Below are positions 15,814 through 24,630 of a stretch of 64,000 nucleotides of DNA, in pieces (position 1 is the stretch's first letter; every line of letters begins with the position of its first letter). Source of the stretch: Kitasatospora cinereorecta (GTDB taxonomy: Bacteria > Actinomycetota > Actinomycetes > Streptomycetales > Streptomycetaceae). The notes under the pieces were generated by a model. The model was given only the letters and a program-made list of their open reading frames with translations. It was not told the DNA's origin and made no database searches. The stretch spans positions 186,001-250,000 of the forward strand of contig NZ_JAMZDX010000009.1 of assembly GCF_024172095.1 (NCBI RefSeq). The letters run 5' to 3'. Made by a program: the position numbers and the translations under genes.

Positions 15814-18542
15814 CCTTCACCGTGAACGGCCGGGGCTTCGACGAGGAGCCGCGGCCCGGCCAGTGCCTGCGCACCTTCCTCCGCTCGCTCGGCCACTTCG
15901 GCGTCAAGAAGGGGTGCGACGCGGGCGACTGCGGCGCGTGCACGGTGTGGCTGGACGGTCAGCCGGTGCACAGCTGCATCACCCCCGCGTTCCGCGCGGA
16001 CGGCCGCGAGGTGACGACCGTCGAGGGACTCGGATCACCGGGCGACCTGCACCCGGTGCAGCGGCAGTTCCGGGACGCCCCGGGATTCCAGTGCGGCTTC
16101 TGCACCGCCGGGATGATCATGACGTCCGCGACGCTCACCGAGGCCCAGAAGGACGACCTGCCGAGGGCGTTGAAGGGCAACCTCTGCCGCTGCACCGGCT
16201 ACCGGGCGATCGAGGACGCCGTGCGCGGCCGTACCGGCGTCGAGTCGGCGGCTCCCGGGAAGGCCATGGGGACGAGCGTCGGCGCACCGGCGGCCGAGGA
16301 CGTGGTGACCGGCCGCGCCGAGTTCACCATGGACACCCGGATGGAGGGCATGCTGCACCTCAAGGTGCTGCACTCGCCGCACGCGCACGCCCGGATCGTC
16401 TCGATCGACAAGAGCGCCGCGCTCGCCGTGCCCGGCGTGCGCCGCGTCTACACCTGGCAGGACGTGCCGCGCCGGCGGTTCAACACGGCGATCCACACCG
16501 ACCATCTCGTCGACCCGGACGACACCTTCATCCTCGACAACACGGTCCGCTTCGTCGGGCAGCGCGTCGTCGCCGTCCTGGCCGACACGGTCGCGGCGGC
16601 GGAGGAGGGCTGCCGCAAGGTCGTGGTCGAGTACGAGCTGCTGCCGGCCGTGTTCGACCCCGAGGAGGCGATGGCCGACGGCGCGCCGCAACTGCACGGC
16701 ACCGACGACCCCTTCGTCCGGGACCCGGTCCACAACATCCTGCTGGAGATCCACTCGCACATCGGCGACGTCGACGCCGGCTTCGCCGAGGCCGACGTGG
16801 TCCACGAGGGCACGTACACCTCCCCGCGCGTGCAGCACGCCCACCTGGAGACGCACGGCTCGATCGCCTGGACGGCGGACGGCCGCCTCAACGTGCGCAC
16901 CAGCTCGCAGTCGCCGTCGATCGCCAAGGTCAAACTCGCCTACCTGTTCGCCCTGCGGCCGGACCAGTTACGGGTGTTCTGCAAGCGCGTCGGCGGCGGC
17001 TTCGGCGGCAAACAGGAAGTGATCTCCGAGGACCTGGTCGCCCTCGCCGCGCTCGACACCGGCCGGCCGGTCTGCCTCGAGTACACCCGCGAGGAGGAGT
17101 TCACCACCGCCTCGCCCCGCCACCCGATGGCCCTCACCGTCAAGCTCGGCGCCAAGGCGGACGGGACCCTCACCGCCCTGCAGATCCGCAACGTCTCCAA
17201 CACCGGCGCCTACGGCAACCACGGCGGCGAAACGCTGTACGCGGGCGGCGCGGCCGTCATGATCTACCGGTGCCCCAACAAGAAGTACGACGCCTTCGCC
17301 GTCTACACCAACACCGTCCCCAGCGGCGCGCTGCGCGGATACGGCATGACCCAGCCCGCCTTCGCCGTCGAATCGGCCATGGACGAACTGGCCCGCGCCC
17401 TCCACCTCGACCCGCTCGAACTGCGCCGCCGCAACATCGTCCGCCCCGGCGACCCGCTCGTCGCCCTGCACGACGGACCCGACGACGTGCACTTCACCGA
17501 GGACGGACTCGGCCGGTGCATCGACCTGGTGGACGCCGCGATGGCCCGTACCGCGCACCAGCCGGCCCCCGGACCCGACTGGCTGGTCGGCTCCGGCGTG
17601 GCCTCCTCCCTGCACGAGACCGCGCCCCCCACCGACCACATCTCGGAGGCCTGGGTCACCCTCGGCGACGACCTCGTCTACGAACTGGCCGTCGGCACCG
17701 TCGAGTTCGGCGAGGGCACGTCGACCGCGCACGTCCAGATCGCCGCCACCCAACTCGGCACCACCCCGGGGCGGATCCGCCTCGTCCAGTCCGACACCGA
17801 CCGCACCGGCTTCGACACCGGCGCCTTCGCCAGCGCCGGACTCTTCGTCGCCGGCAACGCCGTCCTCCGCGCGGCCAACGCCGTACGCGACCGGATCCTG
17901 GAGTTCGCCGCCGCCCACACCGGCGTCCACGTCGTGATGTGCTCGATGGACGACGACGGCGTCCGCTGCGGCGAACAGCGCGTCCCGCTCGCGGACCTCG
18001 TCGCCCTCGCCCGGGCCCGCGGCATCCGCTTCACCGCCGCCCGCAAGGCGTACGGCTCACCGCGCAGCGTCACCTCCAACACCCAGGGATTTCGGATCGC
18101 CGTCCACCGCGTCACCGGCGAGATCCGCATCCTGCACAGCGTGCAGGCCACCGACGCCGGCGACGTCATCAACCCCGCCCAGGTCCGCGGGCAGGTCGAG
18201 GGCGGCGTCGCCCAGGGCATCGGCTTCGCCCTCACCGAGAACCACCTGATCGACGCGGACGGCGCCATGGTCAACCCCAACCTCCGCAACTACCGCATCC
18301 CCACGTATGCCGACATCCCCCGCACCGAGGTGCTCCTGGTGCCCACCTCCGACTCCGTCGGGCCGATGCGCTCCAAAGGCATGGCCGAGTGCTGCATCAA
18401 CCCGGTGTCCGCCGCGCTCGCCAACGCCCTCCACGACGCCACCGGCGTCCGCTACCGCGCCCTGCCACTCACGCCGGAACGGATCTTCGGCCGGCTGAAC
18501 GCCATCGCGCCGGTCACCTCGAGGACGGCCGGACCGCAATGA
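15810..18542 (+). CDS. Fused 2Fe-2S and molybdopterin subunits of a xanthine-dehydrogenase-like enzyme
   Basis: The product is 910 residues. Residues 1-140 are the small subunit with two 2Fe-2S sites: Cys36, 41, 44 and 56 (plant-ferredoxin type) and Cys95, 98, 126 and 128 (FQCGFC, NLCRCTGY). From about 150 follows the aldehyde oxidase/xanthine dehydrogenase large subunit with GGGFGGKQ near 393, GALRGYG, and a C-terminal SKGMAECC loop whose Glu corresponds to the catalytic Glu of GxGEP. Fusion of small and large subunits with a separate FAD subunit is a minority arrangement. The substrate (purine, aldehyde or N-heterocycle) is undetermined. Both ends overlap neighbours by ATGA. Confidence 0.88.
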   Translation: MTFTVNGRGFDEEPRPGQCLRTFLRSLGHFGVKKGCDAGDCGACTVWLDGQPVHSCITPAFRADGREVTTVEGLGSPGDLHPVQRQFRDAPGFQCGFCTAGMIMTSATLTEAQKDDLPRALKGNLCRCTGYRAIEDAVRGRTGVESAAPGKAMGTSVGAPAAEDVVTGRAEFTMDTRMEGMLHLKVLHSPHAHARIVSIDKSAALAVPGVRRVYTWQDVPRRRFNTAIHTDHLVDPDDTFILDNTVRFVGQRVVAVLADTVAAAEEGCRKVVVEYELLPAVFDPEEAMADGAPQLHGTDDPFVRDPVHNILLEIHSHIGDVDAGFAEADVVHEGTYTSPRVQHAHLETHGSIAWTADGRLNVRTSSQSPSIAKVKLAYLFALRPDQLRVFCKRVGGGFGGKQEVISEDLVALAALDTGRPVCLEYTREEEFTTASPRHPMALTVKLGAKADGTLTALQIRNVSNTGAYGNHGGETLYAGGAAVMIYRCPNKKYDAFAVYTNTVPSGALRGYGMTQPAFAVESAMDELARALHLDPLELRRRNIVRPGDPLVALHDGPDDVHFTEDGLGRCIDLVDAAMARTAHQPAPGPDWLVGSGVASSLHETAPPTDHISEAWVTLGDDLVYELAVGTVEFGEGTSTAHVQIAATQLGTTPGRIRLVQSDTDRTGFDTGAFASAGLFVAGNAVLRAANAVRDRILEFAAAHTGVHVVMCSMDDDGVRCGEQRVPLADLVALARARGIRFTAARKAYGSPRSVTSNTQGFRIAVHRVTGEIRILHSVQATDAGDVINPAQVRGQVEGGVAQGIGFALTENHLIDADGAMVNPNLRNYRIPTYADIPRTEVLLVPTSDSVGPMRSKGMAECCINPVSAALANALHDATGVRYRALPLTPERIFGRLNAIAPVTSRTAGPQ

Positions 18543-19513
18543 ACACCACGCAGCCCCTGGAAGCGGACGCCGCCACGGCCATCCTCGGACTCAAGGTACG
18601 CCCGGGTCTGGAGCAGGAGTACCGGGCCTGGCAGAAGGCCGTCAACGCCGCCGCCGCCGACTACGCCGGCTACCTCGGCGCCGAGGTCTCCCCGCCGACC
18701 CCCCTGCAACCCGACTGGCTCGTCATCTACCGCTTCGACTCCATCGCCCACCTCCAGGCCTGGATCAACAGCGCGACCCGGCAGAACCTGCTCGACATCG
18801 GCGACCGCTACTTCGACGGCCCCGGCACCCAACAGGTCGTCCGGGGCGGACGGCAGGCCCCCGACCCGCTCGTCACCGTCGTCGTCGCCCACCGCGTTCA
18901 CCCCGACCACGTCGACGACTTCCTCGACTGGCAGCAGCGGATGAGCCAGGAGGAGCGGACCTTCGCGGGCTTCCGCGGCACCGAACTTTTCCGTCCGATC
19001 GAGGGCCTCCAGGACGAATGGACCACGCTCTACCGCTTCGACAGCGCCGAGCACCTCGACGCCTGGCTGACCTCCGGCACCCGGCGCCGGATCCTCGAAG
19101 AGGGCGAGAAGTTCAACGAGTTCAAACTCCGCACGATCGACAACTCCTTCGGCAGCTGGTTCGCCTTCGAGGAGAACGGCAGGGAGGCCCCGCCGCCACC
19201 GGCGACCAAGACCGCCATCGCCGTGTGGGTCGGCCTCTACCCGACCGTCGTCCTGCTCACCCTCGCCCTGTCACCCCTGAAGATGCCGCTCTGGATCGGC
19301 CTGCTGGTCGGCAACCTGCTGTCCAGCTTCATCATGAGCTTCCTGACCATGCCCTACTACGTGAACCCCCTCCTGCGACGCTGGCTCCGCCCCACCCCCG
19401 GCGAACCGGCTGCCCGCACCAACCGCATCGGCCTCGGCATCGTCGCCGGCGTCACTGTCCTCTGGGCCGCGGCCTTCTACCTGATCACCAGACAGTTCTG
19501 GCACCTGCCCTGA
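18539..19513 (+). CDS. Double ABM-domain membrane protein
   Basis: This 324-residue protein has two antibiotic-biosynthesis-monooxygenase (ABM) ferredoxin-like repeats, about 12-100 (VIYRFDSIAHLQAWINS) and 112-200 (TLYRFDSAEHLDAWLTSG), and then three membrane segments (about 223-245, 250-270 and 300-318). ABM repeats can be cofactor-free quinone-forming oxygenases or heme/flavin partners. This class of tandem-ABM membrane protein is widespread but uncharacterised. Coupling to the molybdenum hydroxylase by ATGA overlap suggests a role in its electron disposal or substrate supply, which is inference. Confidence 0.8.
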   Translation: MNTTQPLEADAATAILGLKVRPGLEQEYRAWQKAVNAAAADYAGYLGAEVSPPTPLQPDWLVIYRFDSIAHLQAWINSATRQNLLDIGDRYFDGPGTQQVVRGGRQAPDPLVTVVVAHRVHPDHVDDFLDWQQRMSQEERTFAGFRGTELFRPIEGLQDEWTTLYRFDSAEHLDAWLTSGTRRRILEEGEKFNEFKLRTIDNSFGSWFAFEENGREAPPPPATKTAIAVWVGLYPTVVLLTLALSPLKMPLWIGLLVGNLLSSFIMSFLTMPYYVNPLLRRWLRPTPGEPAARTNRIGLGIVAGVTVLWAAAFYLITRQFWHLP

Positions 19514-19672
19514 CCAACCGTCACCATGGCCGCCCGGAGCAACGTTTGTCTTAAAAGTTGAGTCGACGTGTTCCGTTCAGGCTCTGATTACCCGACCATG
19601 ACAGCGTACCGCTGCGCCTACGCGCGTAGCGCGCACCCTCTGTTACCCCACTTGCACGAGGAGTGCTGTCAC

Positions 19673-21397
19673 GTGATCAGATCCATCAACACCGCCCGCC
19701 CGCTGGCGCTCGCCGCCGCCGCGCTGGTGGTCCTCGCCGGTGCGGGCGCCGCACCCCACCGGGCCGCAGCGGCCGAGGCCGCCCCCACAGCCGCGGCCGC
19801 GGCGAGCACCCCCAAGCGGATCCTGTTCGACAACACCAAGGCCGAGACCGCCGGCAACGCCGACTGGATCATCTCCACCAGCCAGCCCGACCCGCTCGGT
19901 CAGAACGCCAACCCCACCACCGAGACCTCCTGGACCGGCGCCATCTCCGCCTGGGGTGTGGCCCTGCAGAAGACCGGCCAGTACAGCCTGAAGACCCTCC
20001 CCTCCGGGTCCACCATCACCTACGGCACCGGCGGCGCGCTCGACCTCGCCAACTTCGACGAGTTCGTGCTGCCCGAGCCCAACATCCGGCTCAGCGACGC
20101 CGAGAAGACCGCCGTGATGAAGTTCGTCCAGAACGGCGGCGGACTGTTCCTCATCTCCGACCACACCCAGAGCGACCGCAACAACGACGGTTGGGACTCC
20201 CCGGCGATCATCAACGATCTGATGACCACCAACAGTGTCGACAGCACCGACCCGTTCGGCCTCTCCGTCGACCTGCTGAACATCGCCAACGAGAACCCGC
20301 GCGCCATCGCCGACACCACCGACCCGGTGCTCAACGGCTCCTTCGGCAAGGTCACCGGCTCCATCATCCGCAACGGCACCACCTTCACCCTCAAGCCCGG
20401 CGACAACCCGGCGGTCAAGGGCCTGGTCTACCGCAGCGGCTACAGCGGCAACACCGGCGCCAACTTCGCGACCTCCACCTTCGGCAACGGCCGCGTCGCG
20501 ATCTGGGGCGACAGCTCGCCGATCGACGACGGCACCGGCCAGAGCGGCAACACCCTCTACAACGGCTGGGACGACCCGGCCGGCACCGACGCCGCCCTCG
20601 CCCTCAACGCCACCGCCTGGCTCGCCCAGGGCAGCGGCGGCGGCACCGGTACGGGCACCGTCACCCTCACCAACCCGGGCACCCGCACCGCCACCGCCGG
20701 CACCGCCACCAGCCTCCAGCTCTCCGCCACCGACACCGCCGGCGGCACCCTGAGCTACGCCGCCACCGGCCTGCCGGCCGGGCTGTCCGTCAACGCCGCC
20801 ACCGGCCTGATCAGCGGCACCCCGACCGTCGCCGGCACGTCCACCGTGACCGCCACCGCGACCGACTCCACCGGCCCGTCCTCCTCGGCGACCTTCACCT
20901 GGACCGTCAACCCCGCCGGCGGCTCCGGCTGCACGGCCGCCCAGCTGATCGCCAACCCGGGCTTCGAGACCGGCTCCACCTCGTCCTGGACCGAGACCAA
21001 CAGCGGCGGCACCTCCACCATCAACAACAGCTCCAGCGAGCCCCCGCACTCGGGCAGCTACGACGCCTGGCTCGACGGCTACGGCACCACCAACACCGAC
21101 ACCCTCGCCCAGACGGTGACCCTGCCGACCGGCTGCACGAACTACACCCTCAGCTTCTGGCTGCACATCGACAGCGCGTCCTCGACGACCACCGCCTTCG
21201 ACAAGCTGACGGTCACCGCCAACGGCACCACCCTCGCCACCTACTCCAACCTCAACGCCGCCACCGGCTACCAGCAGCGGACCTTCAACCTCGCCGCCTA
21301 CGCCGGCCGGAGCGTCACCCTCACCTTCACCGGCGCCGAGGACTACACCAAGCAGACCTCGTTCGTCCTCGACGACATCACCCTCAACGTCTCCTGA
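19673..21397 (+). CDS. Secreted protein with GATase-like, Ig-like and CBM-like domains
   Basis: The product is 574 residues starting at GTG 19673, which has GAGGAG at 19658-19663. A Sec signal peptide covers about residues 1-35. Residues 50-320 look like a DUF4350/GATase-like beta-alpha domain (KRILFDNTKAETAGNADW, VQNGGGLFLISDHTQ, GRVAIWGDSSPIDDG). An Ig-like PIG domain (LPAGLSVNAATGLISGTP) follows near 340-420. A C-terminal jelly roll near 430-574 (LIANPGFETGSTSSWT, FVLDDITL) resembles carbohydrate-binding modules. It is exported and probably binds or processes a polymer, but no catalytic residues are recognised. Confidence 0.75.
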   Translation: MIRSINTARPLALAAAALVVLAGAGAAPHRAAAAEAAPTAAAAASTPKRILFDNTKAETAGNADWIISTSQPDPLGQNANPTTETSWTGAISAWGVALQKTGQYSLKTLPSGSTITYGTGGALDLANFDEFVLPEPNIRLSDAEKTAVMKFVQNGGGLFLISDHTQSDRNNDGWDSPAIINDLMTTNSVDSTDPFGLSVDLLNIANENPRAIADTTDPVLNGSFGKVTGSIIRNGTTFTLKPGDNPAVKGLVYRSGYSGNTGANFATSTFGNGRVAIWGDSSPIDDGTGQSGNTLYNGWDDPAGTDAALALNATAWLAQGSGGGTGTGTVTLTNPGTRTATAGTATSLQLSATDTAGGTLSYAATGLPAGLSVNAATGLISGTPTVAGTSTVTATATDSTGPSSSATFTWTVNPAGGSGCTAAQLIANPGFETGSTSSWTETNSGGTSTINNSSSEPPHSGSYDAWLDGYGTTNTDTLAQTVTLPTGCTNYTLSFWLHIDSASSTTTAFDKLTVTANGTTLATYSNLNAATGYQQRTFNLAAYAGRSVTLTFTGAEDYTKQTSFVLDDITLNVS

Positions 21398-21406
21398 CGC
21401 CCCTTC

Positions 21407-21447
21407 GGTTGCCCGTCCCGCGCCGCATCCGGCCGGGGCGGGCAACC
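21407..21447. terminator. Bidirectional terminator hairpin between convergent genes
   Basis: The 14-base arms GGTTGCCCGTCCCG (21407-21420) and CGGGGCGGGCAACC (21434-21447) pair with one G-U, with a 13-base loop. It lies between the stop of the secreted protein and the stop of the leftward hypothetical gene. Confidence 0.8.
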
Positions 21448-21467
21448 GGCGTTCCGCCCGGACCGCC

Positions 21468-22244
21468 TCAGGTGCCGTGGACGGCGGGTGCGGGCGGAAT
21501 CGGGGGTACCACGAGGGTGGCCTGCGCGATCACGCGTTCGGCCACCGGGAAGTCCGTCCCGCAGTCGGTGCAGGACGCACCACCGAACAGGTACGACAGC
21601 CTGCGGGCGACCACCGGCTGTCCGTCGGCGAGCGCCCGCTCGTGCAGCCGCGCCGCCGGTCCCGCCGCCTCGGCCGGATCCATCGGCCGAAGTGGCGCCC
21701 TCACGACCTCGCCCAGCGCGTAGTCGTCGCTGCACGAGAAGGACTCGTCCTCGCCGATCACGATGAACAGGTCGACGCCGCAGTAGGGGCAGTCGACCTC
21801 GAACTCGCCCTGTGCCAGGTTGTCCAGGCACGTGTCCCAGACCTCGACGCCCTCGAACGCCAGAGCCATCCCGAGCAGCCCGAGGTAGTCATCCGGTTCC
21901 AGCGGCAGACGGAGGCAGTCGTCGGCGAGCCGTGCCAGCTCCGCGATCTCCGTGGCGTGGAGCTGCAACGCGGCGACGCCCTCGGCCGAGCGGCGCGCGG
22001 ACGACACGATCGGGCCTGCCGCGAACAGGGTCCAGTGCCGCTCCGCAGGTTCCCGGGCGGCCGCGATCCCGGCCAGCCGGGGCAGGGCCGCGACGCCGGC
22101 CGAGAACGCGGTGTCGAGCTGCGGGCAGAGCCGATCCATCAGCTCCGACCAGACGCCCGGCGGGTCGGCCTCGAACCGGTCCAGCAGGTCCGGGACACCG
22201 TCCGCGGAGCCGTACGCGTCGCTGAGCTTCGACCAGTCCGTCAT
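21468..22244 (-). CDS. Hypothetical protein with two CxxC zinc-binding-like pairs
   Basis: This 258-residue protein starts MTDWSKLSDAYGSADGV. The middle is helical and Leu/Ala-rich (IAELARLADDCLRLPLEPDDYLGLL). The C-terminal third has CPYCGVDLFIVIGEDESFSC and CTDCG, suggesting a small zinc-ribbon module. Similar streptomycete proteins are annotated only as hypothetical. ATG 22244 is preferred over the upstream TTG. No functional clue comes from its neighbours. Confidence 0.65.
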   Translation of the reverse strand: MTDWSKLSDAYGSADGVPDLLDRFEADPPGVWSELMDRLCPQLDTAFSAGVAALPRLAGIAAAREPAERHWTLFAAGPIVSSARRSAEGVAALQLHATEIAELARLADDCLRLPLEPDDYLGLLGMALAFEGVEVWDTCLDNLAQGEFEVDCPYCGVDLFIVIGEDESFSCSDDYALGEVVRAPLRPMDPAEAAGPAARLHERALADGQPVVARRLSYLFGGASCTDCGTDFPVAERVIAQATLVVPPIPPAPAVHGT

Positions 22245-22288
22245 GCCCGGATCCAAGCAGACCGCCCCTGCCCGCCGACGGTGGGGTG

Positions 22289-22816
22289 TCAGCGGGTTTC
22301 GATGACGACCTTCTCGATGACCACGTCGTTCACCGGGCGGTCGTTGCGGGGGTTGGTCTCGGTGGTGCCGATGGCGTCGACGACCTTCTTGCCGGCATCG
22401 GTGGTGACCTCGCCGAAGATGGTGTGCTTGCCGGTGAGCCAGGTGGTCGGCCCGAGAGTGATGAAGAACTGGGAGCCGTTGGTGCCCGGTCCGGCGTTGG
22501 CCATGGCGAGCAGGTAGGGCTTGGTGAAGGCGAGGTCGGGGTGGAACTCGTCCGCGAACTTGTAGCCGGGGCCGCCGGTGCCGTTGCCCAGGGGGTCACC
22601 GCCCTGGATCATGAAGCCCTCGATGACCCGGTGGAAGACCGTGCCGTCGTACAGCGGGGCCGTGCTCTTCTGGCCGGTGTTCGGGTCGATCCACTCGCGC
22701 TCGCCGGTGGCGAGTTCCACGAAGTTCTTCACCGTCCTGGGGGCGTGGTTCGGCAGCAGCCGGATCTCGATGTCGCCCTGGTTGGTCTTCAGCGTCGCGT
22801 ACAGCTCTTCCGCCAT
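22289..22816 (-). CDS. Peptidyl-prolyl cis-trans isomerase (cyclophilin type)
   Basis: The product is a 175-residue cytoplasmic cyclophilin. Family hallmarks are FHRVIEGFMIQGGDPLGNGTGG (catalytic Arg in FHRV), AMANAGPGTNGSQFFIT (Gln/Phe substrate pocket) and HTIFGEV, where a His replaces the Trp often found in cyclosporin-sensitive enzymes. It catalyses proline isomerisation in protein folding. ATG 22816 is preceded by GGAGGA. The size equals that of the common streptomycete cyclophilin. Confidence 0.93.
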   Translation of the reverse strand: MAEELYATLKTNQGDIEIRLLPNHAPRTVKNFVELATGEREWIDPNTGQKSTAPLYDGTVFHRVIEGFMIQGGDPLGNGTGGPGYKFADEFHPDLAFTKPYLLAMANAGPGTNGSQFFITLGPTTWLTGKHTIFGEVTTDAGKKVVDAIGTTETNPRNDRPVNDVVIEKVVIETR

Positions 22817-22987
22817 CACGTTCCTCCGGTCGTTGTCGTCGTGGCGGGGCCAGTCTTCCGGGCCGGGCGGGCCGGTCCGGGGCAGTGACACGGCATCTCA
22901 CCCGCACGAGTGGCTGCCGGTGCGGGACGGGACGGGGATACGGATTCGCCTGGTGGGGCTGTTGTGGCGTAGAGTTTGGTTCACCGA

Positions 22988-23064
22988 CGCGGGGTGGAGC
23001 AGCTCGGTAGCTCGCTGGGCTCATAACCCAGAGGTCGCAGGTTCAAATCCTGTCCCCGCTACCA
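22988..23064 (+). tRNA. Initiator tRNA-fMet (CAT)
   Basis: A 77-base cloverleaf with encoded CCA. Acceptor arm CGCGGGG/CCCCGCT leaves a C1-U72 mismatch, the hallmark of bacterial initiators. The anticodon stem carries three G-C pairs (GGG/CCC) around loop CTCATAA with anticodon CAT at 23022-23024. The T loop is TTCAAAT. This identifies the initiator rather than an elongator Met tRNA. Confidence 0.96.
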
Positions 23065-23070
23065 ACGGTC

Positions 23071-23102
23071 CGGGCCCGGTGCGATTCGTCGCACCGGGCC
23101 CG
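23071..23102 (+). terminator. Terminator hairpin after tRNA-fMet
   Basis: A perfect 14-base-pair stem, CGGGCCCGGTGCGA and its complement TCGCACCGGGCCCG, closed by a TTCG tetraloop, begins six bases after the tRNA CCA end. There is no U tract, as is usual in streptomycetes. Confidence 0.85.
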
Positions 23103-23124
23103 GCCACGTTCATGACTGTGCCGG

Positions 23125-23991
23125 TCAGGCGCCGTCCGGGAAGCCGGTCGCACGGCCGACCTTCTCCCACGCCTCGAGCTCGTCCAGGCTGTTCTGCAGC
23201 GCCGTGCGCACGGCGTCGACCGCGTCGCCGCCGAGGGCGAGGCGCAGCGGGGTGCGGTCGGCCTCCAGGGCGGTGAGGATCGCGGCGGCGGCCTTGACCG
23301 GGTCGCCCGCCTGCTTGCCGTCGGAGTCGGGCAGGCCGTCGCGGACCGGGCCGACGAGGGGCGTGTAGGCCGCGATCGGGGCGGAGTGGGCCAGTGCGCC
23401 CGGGCCGGCGAAGCCGGTGCGGAACGAGCCCGGCTCGACGACCAGCACCTTGATCCCGAAGCCGGCGACCTCCTGGGCGAGCGCCTCGGACAGCCCCTCC
23501 AGCGCGAACTTGGTGGCCGAGTACGCGCCGACGCCGGGGAAGGACATGCGGCCGCCCATGCTGCTCAGCTGCACGACGGCGCCCGTACCCTGCTCCCGCA
23601 TGTGGGGCAGGACGGCGCGGGTGAGCGCGGCGGGACCGAAGAAGTGCAGTTCCATCAGGTCGCGCAGCTCGTCGTCGGTGGTCTCCTCGACCGCGCCGAT
23701 CAGGCCGCGCCCGGCGTTGTTCACCAGGACGTCGATCCGCCCGTACCGGGCGATGGTGTCCGCGACCACGGCGGGGATCTGCTCCGCGTCGGTGACGTCC
23801 AGCCGGACCGGCACCAGCCGGCCGGGGTGTTCGGCGGCCTGCTGGGCCAGTGTCTCGGGTCGGCGGGCGGCGGCGACGACCGTGTCGCCGGCGTCCAGGG
23901 CGGCCTGGGCGATGGCCCGGCCGAAGCCGGAGTTGGCGCCGGTGATCAGCCAGATGCGGCCGGCGTCGCCGCGCTCGGAAGTGATGTCCAT
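23125..23991 (-). CDS. Short-chain dehydrogenase/reductase
   Basis: The product is 288 residues with the classical SDR pattern: cofactor motif TGANSGFG at 17-24, AARR after beta-2 (suggesting NADP preference), NNAGRG, and active-site Ser with YSATK. It resembles the oxidoreductase group widely paired with aldehyde or ketone metabolism; no substrate can be assigned. ATG 23991 gives a normal N-terminus. No partner gene is evident on this strand. Confidence 0.88.
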   Translation of the reverse strand: MDITSERGDAGRIWLITGANSGFGRAIAQAALDAGDTVVAAARRPETLAQQAAEHPGRLVPVRLDVTDAEQIPAVVADTIARYGRIDVLVNNAGRGLIGAVEETTDDELRDLMELHFFGPAALTRAVLPHMREQGTGAVVQLSSMGGRMSFPGVGAYSATKFALEGLSEALAQEVAGFGIKVLVVEPGSFRTGFAGPGALAHSAPIAAYTPLVGPVRDGLPDSDGKQAGDPVKAAAAILTALEADRTPLRLALGGDAVDAVRTALQNSLDELEAWEKVGRATGFPDGA

Positions 23992-24126
23992 ACGGTGATC
24001 CTCTCCCACCGGTCGGCGTGCCGGTAGCGAAAATTGACGATCAGTCACCGACGATGCCGACCCGGCTTCACCCAGGGCTGAACGCCGCTCCCTTCCCCCG
24101 GCGCCCCGGATCCCTAGGCTGGAGGG

Positions 24127-24552
24127 GTGAGCACTCATGCACAGAACGAAGGCCGCGTCATCCCCCTGCGTCCCCATGCCTCGTCGCCCGGTCCCGGTGC
24201 GGCGACCCGCGTCCCGACCGCTCCCGCGCCGAAGGAGCCGCTGTTCCGTGACCTGGTGGGCGACGTGCTGCGGCGCGAGCGGCTCGCCCAGGAGCGCACG
24301 CTGAAGGACGTCGCGGACGCGGCCCGGATCTCGATGCCGTACCTGTCGGAGGTGGAGCGCGGACGCAAGGAGGCCTCCTCGGAGGTGCTGGCGGCAGCCG
24401 CCAGGGCACTCGGGCTCGGCCTCGGCGACCTGCTCTCGCTCGCCCAGGACGAGCTGGCCCGGTACGCGCAGAGCCGGTACGCGCCGAGCCGGGCGGTCCG
24501 GGGCCGGACGGCGCCCACGGCGCGGCACGACGGCCTCTGCCTGGCCGCCTGA
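24127..24552 (+). CDS. popR: PopR-like XRE activator of the clpP3-clpP4 operon
   Basis: This 141-residue protein has one Cro/C1-type HTH (residues about 42-100: RTLKDVADAARISMPYLSEVERGRKEASSE) of the ClgR/PopR group. In Streptomyces lividans, PopR activates clpP3-clpP4 and is degraded by ClpP1/ClpP2 through two C-terminal alanines. This protein also ends in LAA, and the convergent neighbour is a two-gene clpP operon whose upstream region holds two PopR-like boxes. Name and role follow from these three features together; ClgR itself is less likely given the tail and context. Confidence 0.85.
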   Translation: MSTHAQNEGRVIPLRPHASSPGPGAATRVPTAPAPKEPLFRDLVGDVLRRERLAQERTLKDVADAARISMPYLSEVERGRKEASSEVLAAAARALGLGLGDLLSLAQDELARYAQSRYAPSRAVRGRTAPTARHDGLCLAA

Positions 24553-24570
24553 CCACGACCGGCTGCCCCG

Positions 24571-24613
24571 ACGGCCGGTACGGCGGGCGGCCAACCACCG
24601 CCGTACCGGCCGT
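24571..24613. terminator. Bidirectional terminator between popR and clpP4
   Basis: The 16-base arms ACGGCCGGTACGGCGG (24571-24586) and CCGCCGTACCGGCCGT (24598-24613) are perfectly complementary, with an 11-base loop. TGCCC/GGGCA extends the stem after a small internal loop. It lies between the convergent stops. Confidence 0.85.
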
Positions 24614-24630
24614 TCGGGCACCGCGCGAGG

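Noticed and set aside
15863..18538. Long 5' extension of the double-ABM membrane protein frame
   Set aside because: It lies in another frame of the molybdenum hydroxylase gene; ATG 18539 overlaps that gene's stop in the normal way.
19643..21445. A 600-codon leftward open frame rich in Gly and Val
   Set aside because: It is antisense to the secreted Ig/CBM-like gene and has no start context or known domain.
22988..23064. tRNA-fMet as an integration site of a mobile element
   Set aside because: No integrase and no repeated tRNA 3' end were found in the window.
24127..24552. Assignment as ClgR
   Set aside because: ClgR belongs to the same group, but location beside two clpP genes with TCTGCC-type boxes and the LAA tail fit PopR better.
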